Shown: positions 35,386 to 44,213, numbered from the stretch's first letter. The stretch is DNA of 64,000 nt from Bradyrhizobium sp. CB82 (GCF_029714405.1 NZ_CP121650.1:4655001-4719000); one strand, 5' to 3'. Translations and numbers: made by a program. Notes: generated by a model not told the origin, from the letters alone.

Positions 35386-35427
35386 CCGGCAGGACTCGAA
35401 CCTGCAACCCGCGGAGTAGAAATCCGC
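35378..35427 (-). other. tRNA-Arg(TCT) 3' fragment, attachment-site remnant
   Basis: Read on the minus strand: anticodon arm GCGGA-TTTCTAC-TCCGC (anticodon TCT), T arm GCAGG-TTCGAGT-CCTGC, acceptor 3' strand CGGGATC, then G and an encoded CCA at 35378-35380. The D arm and 5' acceptor strand are missing; the sequence upstream is unrelated AT-richer DNA. A 50-nt 3' tRNA piece next to an integrase is the usual att core. I do not find the intact tRNA-Arg in the window. Confidence 0.8.
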
Positions 35428-35463
35428 TATCATTCATTGAAATCATTAGGTAATTCTGCTTCA

Positions 35464-35518
35464 TGTTGCGCCCTTGTTGCGCCTCCTGTTAATTCCCGTA
35501 TATTCCCGCGCATTCCCA
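35464..35518 (+). promoter_or_regulatory. short direct repeats, candidate integrase arm sites
   Basis: TGTTGCGCC occurs at 35464 and 35475. ATTCCCG occurs at 35492 and 35502, with ATTCCCA at 35512, spaced exactly 10 bp. They lie between the tRNA fragment and the integrase start, where lambda-type integrases have arm-binding or excisionase sites. The assignment is by position and phasing only. Confidence 0.5.
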
Positions 35519-35537
35519 AGTGGGCAGGGGCGGCGTG

Positions 35538-36794
35538 ATGTCGATCAGGAAGCGGACCTGGAAAACGGAATCGGGTGAGGAACGCTTCGCGTATATTGTC
35601 CAATATTCGACGGCCGAAAAGGACGCCCGCGGCAAGCGCCGGCGCCACATCAAGACATTCGATCGCAAAAAGGACGCCGAGGACTTTCAGGCGCAAGTGC
35701 GTGTCGACCTGAAGAAGGGTACGCACACGCCCGCCAGCAAAAGCATCACCGTGGAAGCGGCCGGCGAACTCTGGATAGACGGTTGCGGCGATCTGGAACG
35801 CTCGACGGTCGATCAGTACCGGCAACACCTCGATTACCACATTAACCCGTACCTGGGTGGCCTGAAGCTCTCCGCGTTGACTGTCGCCATCGCGCGGGAT
35901 TGGCAAGACAAGCTCCGAAACGGCGCCCCAGCGCCGGGACACGGCGCAGCGGAGCCGCGTTCGGCCGCCATGGTCAAGAAAGTCACGACGTCCCTGAGCA
36001 GCCTCCTGTCGGACGCAATGGAACGTGGGAAGGTGGGGCATAACGTCGTTCGAAGCATGACGGCCAATCGCCGCAGGAAGCGCAAAGTGGAGCGCCGGCA
36101 AAAGCGCAAGCTCGTTATCGGTCGCGACATCCCCGAGCCGGGCGAGATCGATGCGCTCTTGCTGCACACGACTAGCGACCGTTGGCGCGCATTCTTTTTG
36201 ACGGCAGTTCGATGCGGCTTGCGTGCAAGTGAGCTGCGCGGTTTGCATTGGCAGGATATCGATTTCAAGAAAAGCGAGCTACACGTTCGCCAACGTGCTG
36301 ACAGGTACAATGCGATCGGCAATCCGAAATCCGCTGACAGCCAACGCGTTGTGCCAATTCCGCCTAAGACGCTTGTCGCACTCCGTGAGTGGAAAGCTCA
36401 ATGTCCGAAGCTCGACGGCCGGCAGCATTTCGTGTTTCCGAATGGATCTGGAAACGTTGAAACTCACTCGAACATCATCGAGCGCGGTCTGATCCCGGCA
36501 TGGGAAGCTGCCGGGGTAACGGTGCCCGTGCTTGATGCCGATGGAAAGCCGACGCATGACAAGGATGGCAGGGCGATCGTGAAGGCCAAATATACAGGCG
36601 CGCACAGTCTGCGGCACCACTTCGCGAGCTGGTGCCTCGCTCGTCCGCCGATCGGACTCGGGTTGAATCTCAAGGAGCTTTCCGAGCGGATTGGACACGC
36701 GTCCATCCAAATCACGATCGACACTTACGCGCATCTCATTCCGCGCGCCGATCACGCAGAAGAGCTTGCAGCAGCCGAAGGGAAATTTGGGTAA
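35538..36794 (+). CDS. int: phage tyrosine integrase
   Basis: A 418-residue site-specific recombinase. The N-terminal arm-type domain (MSIRKRTWKTESGEERFAYI...KKDAEDFQAQV) is followed by a core-binding helical domain to about residue 175. The catalytic domain has the first Arg in CGLRASELRGLHWQDID, HSLRHHF, GHASIQIT and the nucleophile Tyr in DTYAHLIPRAD. All catalytic residues are present, so it looks active. It starts 110 bp from the tRNA-Arg fragment, pointing into the element. ATG follows AGGGGCGGCGTG. Confidence 0.95.
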   Translation: MSIRKRTWKTESGEERFAYIVQYSTAEKDARGKRRRHIKTFDRKKDAEDFQAQVRVDLKKGTHTPASKSITVEAAGELWIDGCGDLERSTVDQYRQHLDYHINPYLGGLKLSALTVAIARDWQDKLRNGAPAPGHGAAEPRSAAMVKKVTTSLSSLLSDAMERGKVGHNVVRSMTANRRRKRKVERRQKRKLVIGRDIPEPGEIDALLLHTTSDRWRAFFLTAVRCGLRASELRGLHWQDIDFKKSELHVRQRADRYNAIGNPKSADSQRVVPIPPKTLVALREWKAQCPKLDGRQHFVFPNGSGNVETHSNIIERGLIPAWEAAGVTVPVLDADGKPTHDKDGRAIVKAKYTGAHSLRHHFASWCLARPPIGLGLNLKELSERIGHASIQITIDTYAHLIPRADHAEELAAAEGKFG

Positions 36795-36997
36795 TTTAAC
36801 TAACCTCTAAGGATTTGCGCGTAGGGTGGAGTTGGACGCGCCGATTTTGAAGATTTGGCGAGATTTTGCACTGAAGCACCCTGAGCAGCGAGTGCGCGTC
36901 CTGAACCCCCGATTTTCATCGCGGGCAGGGCATCTCGTCATTCCATTCCAGCATGGCTGATAGAATCCTTGCTCGCATAGCGTGACAAGGATCTCGC

Positions 36998-37189
36998 ATG
37001 TCTGCCCAAAACGACACCGCCGCGCCGAACATTATATGGGGCGCGAAAGCGATCAGCCAGGTTATCCGTCGTCCGGAAAAAAGCACCTTCAACGCGCTCG
37101 AAGCCGGCAAAATCCCAGGCGCTAAGAAAATCGGCGGCCGATGGGGATTGAATCCAAGCGTATTTTTCGCCGCATTCGAAGCCGCCTGA
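36998..37189 (+). CDS. excisionase-like helix-turn-helix protein
   Basis: A 63-residue protein with the winged-helix pattern of small phage DNA-binding proteins: IIWGAKAISQVIRRPEKSTF, then NALEAGKIPGAKKIGGRWGLNPSVF. This is the MerR/HTH_17 type fold used by excisionases and terminase-like adaptors. It lies 200 bp downstream of the integrase in the same direction, an expected site for a recombination directionality factor. That role is inferred. Confidence 0.72.
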   Translation: MSAQNDTAAPNIIWGAKAISQVIRRPEKSTFNALEAGKIPGAKKIGGRWGLNPSVFFAAFEAA

Positions 37190-37230
37190 GCCGCCCACGG
37201 CGGATCCCCGAATTCGAAAGGTCTTTTGAT

Positions 37231-37455
37231 ATGACGAGTGCAACCGACGTTACGCCGGATGACACGTATGCCATGGAATCCAAAATTAGGGCCGCCAATA
37301 TCGAGACGCTCGAGCGCGCAGGCTTTGCGCCTCCGATCGCGGCAGTGATTACCGATGCCCAACCCGGTCTGGTGATACCGACCGAAGCTGCGAAAGAACT
37401 TTTCGCGGCATGCACCCAAATGTCGGCCGAACCTCTAACTCAGGCGGTGCACTGA
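37231..37455 (+). CDS. hypothetical phage protein, 74 aa
   Basis: An acidic, mostly helical protein (MTSATDVTPDDTYAMESKIR, then NIETLERAGFAPPIAAVITD). It begins 41 bp after the HTH gene and ends 1 bp before the tail collar gene, so it is in the same operon. No family is recognised. Confidence 0.6.
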   Translation: MTSATDVTPDDTYAMESKIRAANIETLERAGFAPPIAAVITDAQPGLVIPTEAAKELFAACTQMSAEPLTQAVH

Positions 37456-37456
37456 T

Positions 37457-38362
37457 ATGCCCTCTTCAAACGGCGTCTATACCCTCCCGCCCGGATATTT
37501 GGCCGTCACTGGCCAGGTGATTCAGGCGAGCCAGCACAATCCGCCGCTCGAGGATATCGCGCAGGCGCTGACGAATCGGCTGTCCCGCGACGGCACCGCG
37601 CCGATGACCGGGCCGGTAAAGGCTGCGGACGGTGCCGTTGGTGCCCCTTCGCTCACGTTCAATAATGCGCAGAGCACCGGCTTTTATAAGACGGCTGGCG
37701 GCAACATTGGCGTCGCGGTCGGCGGCGTGGAAACCGTCGAATTTGGACCTGGCGGGATCGTGACGGGTGCGCGGTTTTTGGGCGAGTTGATTTCCTATAC
37801 CGGCATTACGGCACCAGCGTTGACCGTGTTTCCTTATGGTCAGACTTTGAGCCGGACGACATATGCGGCGCTATGGGCGTTTGCGCAAACCCAAATCACC
37901 GCGGGGAACACATTCTACAACAATGGCGACGGCTCGACGACTTTCGGCATAGGAGATCTCCGCGGTCGCACCCTCGCTGGCAAAGACGATATGGGCGGAT
38001 CGTCAGCGTTTCGACTCACGACCGCAAATTTCGGAAGCAATCCAGACGTGCTTGGCAACAGCGGCGGTAGCGAAACTGTAACACTCAGTCTGGCTCAGTT
38101 ACCGACCGGAATTACGTCGAACGGGACAATCACAGCCGTTGCGCCCAATAGCAGTAATTTTGTGACCGGGGCTGGAACGGAGGTCATCAGCTTCGGTGGC
38201 GGTGCCGCGAACAAAACCATCGTCACTTCCAATACTGTTGCAGCCAACAGTTCTAGCGCCAGTGGCACCGCTTCTGTCACGTCAAACAACACTGGCGGCG
38301 GTGCGCATAACAACGTGCAGCCGACCATGGTTGTGAACTATCTCCTTTTTGCGGGGGCCTGA
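37457..38362 (+). CDS. phage tail collar-domain protein
   Basis: A 301-residue tail protein. A fibre-like N-terminal half (LPPGYLAVTGQVIQASQHNP and repeated GAPSLTFNNAQSTGFYKTAG) is followed by the tail collar fold: GELISYTGITAPALTVFPYG, TTFGIGDLRGRTLAGKDDMG, and the diagnostic C-terminus HNNVQPTMVVNYLLFAGA. Such proteins sit at the tip of phage tails and contact the host surface. It is the first of five adjacent tail genes, each starting within a few bases of the previous stop except for the fibre pair. Confidence 0.88.
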   Translation: MPSSNGVYTLPPGYLAVTGQVIQASQHNPPLEDIAQALTNRLSRDGTAPMTGPVKAADGAVGAPSLTFNNAQSTGFYKTAGGNIGVAVGGVETVEFGPGGIVTGARFLGELISYTGITAPALTVFPYGQTLSRTTYAALWAFAQTQITAGNTFYNNGDGSTTFGIGDLRGRTLAGKDDMGGSSAFRLTTANFGSNPDVLGNSGGSETVTLSLAQLPTGITSNGTITAVAPNSSNFVTGAGTEVISFGGGAANKTIVTSNTVAANSSSASGTASVTSNNTGGGAHNNVQPTMVVNYLLFAGA

Positions 38363-38364
38363 TA

Positions 38365-38538
38365 ATGGCGACGTTTCATCCGACTGACCCGAGCGGCGCG
38401 CATGCAGACGACGACACGTATCAATTTGTCGATGAGCTAGGTCGCGCCATCGTCAACGAGCATCAGCGCCAACTCGCTGGCGCGGCAGTCGATCCGGATG
38501 GGCCGACTGTAGATCACGAAATCCAGAGGGTTCAGTAA
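38365..38538 (+). CDS. small phage tail-associated protein, 57 aa
   Basis: MATFHPTDPSGAHADDDTYQ opens an acidic protein with a helix FVDELGRAIVNEHQRQLAG. It fits tightly between two tail genes (2 bp before, 1 bp after), so it is probably translated with them. It may be a fibre chaperone or assembly factor; this is a guess from position. Confidence 0.6.
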   Translation: MATFHPTDPSGAHADDDTYQFVDELGRAIVNEHQRQLAGAAVDPDGPTVDHEIQRVQ

Positions 38539-38539
38539 C

Positions 38540-39310
38540 ATGACTGTTAAGCGCCCCAAAGACTTACCCGCAGCGACCAGCGTTGCCGTGGGAGACATTA
38601 TCCTGATCGACGGCGCGACTGGCGCGCGTGCTCTCGCGGCAACGGCGGTGGCGAAGGTCGCAGTGGGCAAGACGGCTGCTATCAACAACTCACTGACGCT
38701 TGTCGGCACAGATGGCACCACGCAGACATTCCCATCCACCAGCGCCACGATCGCACGTACCGATGCCGGACAAACGTTCACTGGTACGAACGCGTTCGGC
38801 GTGCTGACTGCAACATCCATCAACGGACTCACGATCACGACCAGTACCGGGACGCTAACGCTGGCCAACGGCAAAACGGCTGCTATCAACAATTCGCTCA
38901 CGTTTGCGGGCACGGATGGCAGCACACTCAATGTCGGCTCGGGCGGTACGCTCACCGGCAGCAGCAGTGCGGGCGTGTTCTTCGACAATTTGCCACAAAA
39001 TTCGAAAAGTGCAGCGTACACTACCGTGCTTGCCGATGCGCAAAAGCACATCCTGCATCCGTCTGCAGACACCACGGCTCGCACCTTCACCATCGATAGC
39101 AATGCCAACGTGCCGTATCCGATCGGCACGACCATGACGTTTGTCAATCAGAACGCGGCTGGTGTTCTCACGATCGCGATCACCTCGGACACGCTGAGAT
39201 TTGCGGGCACTGGTGCCACTGGTTCGCGCACCCTGGCTGCGAACGGTATCGCTACGGCACTCAAGGTGACAGCGACGGAGTGGATTATTTCGGGCGTCGG
39301 ATTGTCATGA
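38540..39310 (+). CDS. phage tail-fibre-like protein with sequence repeats
   Basis: A 256-residue Thr/Ala/Gly-rich protein. GKTAAINNSLTLVGTDGTT (about 45-63) recurs as GKTAAINNSLTFAGTDGST (about 113-131), with SINGLTITTSTGTLTLANG between. The repeated strand pattern is typical of trimeric tail fibres. The C-terminal part (NVPYPIGTTMTFVNQNAAGV, LTIAITSDTLRF) is a familiar fibre-tip beta domain in phages and related proteins. Its stop overlaps the start of the next gene by 4 bp (ATGA). Confidence 0.75.
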   Translation: MTVKRPKDLPAATSVAVGDIILIDGATGARALAATAVAKVAVGKTAAINNSLTLVGTDGTTQTFPSTSATIARTDAGQTFTGTNAFGVLTATSINGLTITTSTGTLTLANGKTAAINNSLTFAGTDGSTLNVGSGGTLTGSSSAGVFFDNLPQNSKSAAYTTVLADAQKHILHPSADTTARTFTIDSNANVPYPIGTTMTFVNQNAAGVLTIAITSDTLRFAGTGATGSRTLAANGIATALKVTATEWIISGVGLS

Positions 39311-40166
39311 GCACTGCGGCTATCAACGGATTATTGGCCTCGATATCTGCGGTGCGCACCTTTAGCTATCTCGTGGTGGCGGGCGGCGGCGGTGGCGCGT
39401 CGGCGGGCGGCGGTGGCGGCGGCGCGGGGGTATCCTGACAGGTGCTGCTAATGCATCCGTGGGAATATCGTTTTCAGTCACCGTCGGTGCTGGGGGCAAC
39501 GGTGGCGCTGGAGGTGCCAACAATTCCGGCACACAGGGTGGGAATTCGGTTCTGGCCGCTACTTCCACCGTTACAGCGATCGGTGGCGGCGGTGGCGGCG
39601 GTCCTGGGTTGGCAGCGCAAAGTGGTGGAAGCGGCGGCGGCGCCGGCCGCGCAGCATCCCCAAGTACGGGCGGCGCGTCCACGGCCGGCCAAGGAAATGC
39701 CGGCGGCAACGATGGAAGCGCAAACTCGGCTGGCGGCGGCGGTGGCGGTGCGAACACGGCGGGGGCCAATTCAACAACCACAAACGGCGGCAATGGCGGT
39801 GCCGGGATATCATCTTCCATCACCGGGAGCGCAGTGAACTATGGTGGCGGTGGTGGCGGCGGCATCCGCACCGCGACCGGCGGTACAACGGCTGGTACGG
39901 GTGGGAGCGGTGGCGGCGGCGCTGGAAGCACAACGTCGGCGGCTGGTACGGCTGGTACGGCGAATACTGGCGGTGGCGGCGGTGCGGGAGCCCTGACGAG
40001 CAGCGACACCGTCTCTTCGGCTGGTGGCCCTGGCGGTTCGGGAATTGTCGTGATCGCGTATCCGAACACGCTTCCGGCGGCGGCGATTACCGGAGGGGGC
40101 GTTCAGACCAATGTCGGCGGCAATTTTATTTATACGTTCACGTCCAACGGAACGATCACGTTTTGA
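39307..40166 (+). pseudogene. glycine-rich tail protein, frameshifted in a G-run
   Basis: The ATG at 39307 overlaps the previous stop and gives MSTAAINGLLASISAVRTFS, YLVVAGGGGG and more glycines, stopping at 39438. One base out of frame the protein continues as ILTGAANASVGISFSVTVGA and then about 200 residues of Gly/Ala-rich sequence ending NFIYTFTSNGTITF. One extra G in GCGCGGGGGTATCC (about 39425) would join them into about 286 residues. The intact version would be a YLVVAGGGGGG-type phage tail protein. A comparable intact gene lies at 49542. Confidence 0.75.
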
Positions 40167-40262
40167 CGCGTTTTCGCGACCGTGGATGTAGCGGCGCGAA
40201 TTCTCCCGGCCTTGGTGGTGTCAGTCCATCGGAGTCGGGAGTTTTAGAATCGGAGAACTGAG

Positions 40263-42755
40263 ATGGCGACATTCGAACTCACTGCGCCGGACGGTGGCGT
40301 CTACCACGTTGATGCACCGAATGAGCACGCCGCAATCGCAGCGCTGAAGCAGGTGACTGCGCCCAAGAGCACTGTCCTAAATATCGATGGGCGCAAAGTA
40401 ACAGTCGACGACAATTTCCTGAAGTTGTCGCGGGACCAACAAAACGACACGGTGGATGAGATCGCCAAATCGCTGCCCCCCAAGGCACAGCAGCGCGTCA
40501 CAGATCCCGCATTGCTGGCTCAACTCAACGCCCCCGACTATTCCAAGATGTCGGATGCGGACTTGATGAAAGTGGTGCGGCCCGCTGTCGGCAACAAGGT
40601 GACAGACCCGGCCTTGCTCGCCCAACTCAACGGCGCTCCCATTCACATCGGCGCGCCGGACGGTTCGATTGTTGAATTTCCGGCGGGCACCTCGGATGAC
40701 GTGATCAATAGGGAGATGAAGAAGGCATACGACGCAGGTACATTCGGTAAGTCCCCGTCCGTACCCGCTGCGCCGACCGCTACTGCAGCGCCGTCCGGAG
40801 GCGGCTTCTCAGATACGATTCATTCGATCCGCGAGGCGATCCATGCGCCGACGCGCGCCCTGGAAAACGGCGCGTTCCTCGGACTCGGCGACCGGGCTCG
40901 AGCGCTCATAGACACGGCTCTAAGCGCTGGCGGGTATGGCGAGCATCTGAAAAACGAACAAGGCGAAACTGAAGCTTTCCAGAAAGCACATCCAATTGCC
41001 GCGCCTGTCCTTGAAGCCGCAGGCGGCGTGATCGCCCCGGCCGCCGTGGTCGGTGCCGCGGCCAAGGGTGCAACGCTCGGCACCAAGACGCTTCTCGGCG
41101 CGGGCGCGGGCGGCGGCATAGGCGCGGTTCAAGGCGCGTTCGGTTCGAAGGATTGGACCGATCCCATACAAGTCGCCAAGGATGCCGGAGTCGGCGCTGT
41201 GGTGGGTGGAATGGTTGGTGGGACCATCCCTACGGTAGGCAAGGTCGTCGGTGCCGCGTATGAGAAGGCGGCCAATCTGTTCCGCGGCAAGGTCGACGGC
41301 ATGTCTCGTGCGGCCAGCAATCATCTCGTTAAAGCGGTGGAAGCCGACACGCCAGCCGCCGTTCAAGCGCGTCTCGCGGAGCTTGGTCCGGATACCATGC
41401 TCGTCGACGCAGGACCGGCACTGCTCGGCAAGGGGCAAGGTGCTTCGCTCAACAGCGATGAAGGCCGCTCGGTGATGCAAACCGCGCTGACCGCGCGTGA
41501 CAAAGGTACGAACGCTCGCATTCAGAACGATGTCAATGCGGCTTTGGGACCGTATCAGGGCGGCGACCCGCAGACTGTCCGCGACGCTATCGTGGCGCAC
41601 CGAACCGCCGTGGATAACGTCAATTATCCCGCCGCCCTGGACAATGCTCCGCCCGTCCAGACGGCGCATATCCTGACGGATTTGGACTATCTCATTCCCC
41701 GGTCGGTCGGTAACGAGCATCGCGCGTTGACCAATCTGCGCGACATGATGATGACAACGGAGCGTCGACCGCTGCTCGACGCCGCTGGCATTCAGCAGTA
41801 CGACCGTCTCGGCAATCCGCGTTTCCACGAAGTGCCGGTTTCGCAGAATGATGCCGAAGTCTTGCACAAGGTTAAGCAGGAACTTGATAACGTCATTGAG
41901 TATGATCAGCCGGGGCTCGGCGTGCCGGCCGGCGCATTGTCACGACAGCAAGCCGCACTCAAGCGGATGCGTTTCCGCGTGAACGAAGCGCTCGAGCAGC
42001 AAGTGCCCGGCTATGCGAACGCCAATGCCGTCTCTGCGGCGTTGGCGCAGCGCGCGGAAGCGGTGAAAAACGGAACGCAGTATCTTGGCAACGGCAAGAC
42101 CACGCCGTCTCCGGGGCGTTTCGCGGCTGAATTCGACCCACTATCGCAGGGCGAAAAGATCGCATTTGCAAAGGGGAGCCGTGGCGAAGTCGAGCGCATC
42201 CTTGGCACCAAAGCCAACGACTTGCAGGCACTCCGAGGCGAACTGCAGGGTGAAGGCGGCTGGAATACCGCGAAGCTGGCCACTGTTCACGGCCAGGATG
42301 CGGCCGACGAGCTGGTCAACACCGTCAATCGCAACCTGAAATTCCGCGACACTTACAACAAGATAGTCGAGAATTCGCAGACGGCGCAGCGCAACGCGGC
42401 GGCGAAGGCGATGAAGCCGGATCCTTCGACCGAAACGCCGTTGGTTAATCCGAACATGAGCTTGACCGGGTTGCTCGCCACGGGGGCGAAAAAGGGCCTC
42501 AGCACCGTGGTCAACGCCATGCTGCACAATGACCCCACGCGCAGCTATGGCGAACTGGCCCGCGCCTTGACAGAGCAAGGTGCAGCACGCGATGCGCGCG
42601 TAGCAGCGGTTGTTGACGCCTTGACTGCGCGTCAGGGGAACGCTGCAGCTGGACCTATGATTGGGAATTCCGCCGCTGTGGTGGCAGCACTTCTTGGGAA
42701 TGGCGCTGTTGAGCGGCTTCGTATCGATCGTATACAAAGGCCGCACTCACCATGA
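40263..42755 (+). CDS. large phage virion-type protein, 830 aa
   Basis: The longest gene of the element. It opens MATFELTAPDGGVYHVDAPN and later repeats this style as GAPDGSIVEFPAGTSDDVIN. VTDPALLAQLN occurs at about residues 79 and 117. A proline/alanine spacer (165-185) leads to a glycine/alanine-rich segment (about 245-340) that could insert in membranes. The helical remainder has FRGKVDGMSRAASNHLVKAV and KVKQELDNVIEYDQPGLGVP. I recognise the N-terminal module from internal or ejected virion proteins of podo-like phages, but this is family-level memory only. The C-terminus overlaps an opposite-strand membrane gene by about 100 bp. Confidence 0.65.
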   Translation: MATFELTAPDGGVYHVDAPNEHAAIAALKQVTAPKSTVLNIDGRKVTVDDNFLKLSRDQQNDTVDEIAKSLPPKAQQRVTDPALLAQLNAPDYSKMSDADLMKVVRPAVGNKVTDPALLAQLNGAPIHIGAPDGSIVEFPAGTSDDVINREMKKAYDAGTFGKSPSVPAAPTATAAPSGGGFSDTIHSIREAIHAPTRALENGAFLGLGDRARALIDTALSAGGYGEHLKNEQGETEAFQKAHPIAAPVLEAAGGVIAPAAVVGAAAKGATLGTKTLLGAGAGGGIGAVQGAFGSKDWTDPIQVAKDAGVGAVVGGMVGGTIPTVGKVVGAAYEKAANLFRGKVDGMSRAASNHLVKAVEADTPAAVQARLAELGPDTMLVDAGPALLGKGQGASLNSDEGRSVMQTALTARDKGTNARIQNDVNAALGPYQGGDPQTVRDAIVAHRTAVDNVNYPAALDNAPPVQTAHILTDLDYLIPRSVGNEHRALTNLRDMMMTTERRPLLDAAGIQQYDRLGNPRFHEVPVSQNDAEVLHKVKQELDNVIEYDQPGLGVPAGALSRQQAALKRMRFRVNEALEQQVPGYANANAVSAALAQRAEAVKNGTQYLGNGKTTPSPGRFAAEFDPLSQGEKIAFAKGSRGEVERILGTKANDLQALRGELQGEGGWNTAKLATVHGQDAADELVNTVNRNLKFRDTYNKIVENSQTAQRNAAAKAMKPDPSTETPLVNPNMSLTGLLATGAKKGLSTVVNAMLHNDPTRSYGELARALTEQGAARDARVAAVVDALTARQGNAAAGPMIGNSAAVVAALLGNGAVERLRIDRIQRPHSP

Positions 42756-42888
42756 TAGCGATCGTCACGACTCCGAAGACCATGAAGGACCAAAAGTCCG
42801 TGCCCCTCGAGAGCAGCCCGAGCAGCCAGGTTAGGCCGTATACGAAGGCGAGCATGACCAAACTGCAGATGATGTTTCTGAGGCTCAT
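42655..42888 (-). CDS. small membrane protein, 77 aa
   Basis: Two helices (IICSLVMLAFVYGLTWLLGL and FMVFGVVTIAIMVSAAFVY) are followed by a Gln/Arg-rich tail. The ATG at 42888 follows GTGGAG on the minus strand. Its 3' end lies antisense to the last 33 codons of the 830-residue gene. It could be a holin-like or superinfection factor; nothing in the sequence proves either. Confidence 0.55.
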   Translation of the reverse strand: MSLRNIICSLVMLAFVYGLTWLLGLLSRGTDFWSFMVFGVVTIAIMVSAAFVYDRYEAAQQRHSQEVLPPQRRNSQS

Positions 42889-42960
42889 GACGCGCTCCAC
42901 GGGGCACCTCTACTGCGCCAAGTTTTAGTTAGCAATTCGTTATTAGAGGGAAGTTTATGA

Positions 42961-43422
42961 ATGTCCAGAGTTGACACTAAATCGGCCGAACACGGCGCTA
43001 AGTTAGTGCCGGCCGCGAAAGCCCCCGACTCTCCCTCCAAGCCGGGCTTTACCGCCGAGCCGGCACCGAATCGTTTTACCGCAGAAGCCAAGGACGCTTG
43101 GGCTTCCGCTCCCGAGACACTGCGCTCCGAAGTACTGCGACTGGAAAGGGAATTAAGAGCGGGCATCGAGAAGTATCGGGCCGCTGCGGCGCGCGATGAA
43201 GCTACCATTCTTGAGCTGCGCAACGAGATTGCCGAGCTGAAACGTGAAAAGCAAGAGACGGACTACACGACCGAGATCGTCATGAAATTCGCGGCGGATC
43301 ATCCTCGTTTAGAGGAGTTGTCCGAGGATATCGTGTTCTTTCTTGATAGTGGCCGTGCTGAGGATCTTGCAGAGGCGTACGAGCTTGCGGAACGGCTTAA
43401 CCCCGCGGCGCGGCCGAACTGA
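42961..43422 (+). CDS. coiled-coil hypothetical protein, 153 aa
   Basis: A disordered Lys/Ala/Pro-rich first 35 residues lead to WASAPETLRSEVLRLEREL and a long coiled coil (ARDEATILELRNEIAELKRE). An acidic helical end follows (DIVFFLDSGRAEDLAEAYELAERL). The WAxAPExLRxEVxRLExEL start resembles a domain common in Rhizobiales phage and chromosomal proteins whose role is unknown. GAGGGAAG lies upstream. Confidence 0.65.
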   Translation: MSRVDTKSAEHGAKLVPAAKAPDSPSKPGFTAEPAPNRFTAEAKDAWASAPETLRSEVLRLERELRAGIEKYRAAAARDEATILELRNEIAELKREKQETDYTTEIVMKFAADHPRLEELSEDIVFFLDSGRAEDLAEAYELAERLNPAARPN

Positions 43423-43428
43423 CCATGA

Positions 43429-43672
43429 TCAATACCGCGGCGTGCGCGTTCCGGTCGTACCCGTGTAGGGATTGTAATTGCCGCGGGCGCCGTAATTGTC
43501 CCGCTGCGTACCGTTCGGATTGGTTGAGACGTACGGGGCAAACGTAGGTGCCATTGCTCCTCGTGTAGCCAGACGTCGTATGGGTGCTCGGGTTTGATCC
43601 GATACCGTAAGATTGCGCTTGGGCGGTGGTTGCGGCTAGCATCAGAACCGCAGCGAAAAATAAGACCTTCAT
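43429..43672 (-). pseudogene. small secreted protein with a frameshift
   Basis: On the minus strand MKVLFFAAVLMLAATTAQAQ (signal peptide) leads to SYGIGSNPSTHTTSGYTRSN and GTYV, then the frame is lost. In the next frame it continues PYVSTNPNGTQRDNYGARGN, then YNPYTGTTGTRTPRY and a stop. Removing one T near 43540 would restore a product of about 80 residues. The second half is a pattern I know from exported bradyrhizobial proteins. Confidence 0.65.
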
Positions 43673-43764
43673 TATACCCTCAATGGTTTTGTAAAGCGCT
43701 ATTGGTGGCCTCTCGCACTGGTTGTGTCGATGGCTCCCGAGCGAAGCGGCCGGTGCGCCGGACA

Positions 43765-43899
43765 ATGAAAGAGCCAGAACCGTACGTTGTGTACAGGAAA
43801 TTGCAGGCAAAGCGAGCGACGCTACACGCGATGGGCGAATTGCTCGTCAATGCGACGCTGACTCGTTTTTCAGATTCGTGCAAACTCCAAGCGGCATAA
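43765..43899 (+). CDS. small basic protein, 44 aa
   Basis: MKEPEPYVVYRKLQAKRATL then HAMGELLVNATLTRFSDSCK, a mixed helical sequence. There is no strong ribosome site. Possible phage accessory gene. Confidence 0.38.
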   Translation: MKEPEPYVVYRKLQAKRATLHAMGELLVNATLTRFSDSCKLQAA

Positions 43900-44213
43900 C
43901 CGCGGCGAACCGTGCCTATTCCGGTAATTTGCGGCGGTTGACTCTTCATTAGCGAAGATTGCGGTACTATCCGGGCGAATGGATTAGTTTCGTTCGCGAC
44001 GGATGCATCAGAGGCTTGTTCGCGACGGGCCTCTCAAAGCGACGAAACTGATCTTGCCGCTCAAACCGGCGCAGAACGATGAGCGAGGTAACCTCGCTCG
44101 AAGGCCAGCCCTTCCGCTCAGACCGGCAACGGGCACTTACCCCCAAATCTATCCGAGTTTCGGCAGCGCATGGGTCATCCCTATGCGCGCCATCACTAGA
44201 AGGTTTTGCTTTC
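43900..44213 (+). promoter_or_regulatory. leader shared with the paralogue at 48749
   Basis: No gene is seen. The last 80 bp before the 44214 gene (from GGCACTTACCCCCAAA at 44132, then GTTTCGGCAGCGC) can be aligned with the 80 bp before the 48749 gene (GGCACTTCCCCAAA from 48670, then GTTTCCGGCAGCGC). The conserved non-coding stretch is likely to be a promoter, operator or leader common to both. Confidence 0.5.

Noticed and set aside
39362..39823. Proline-rich minus frame of 153 codons
   Set aside because: It is the reverse complement of glycine codons in the tail protein gene, so the prolines are an artefact.
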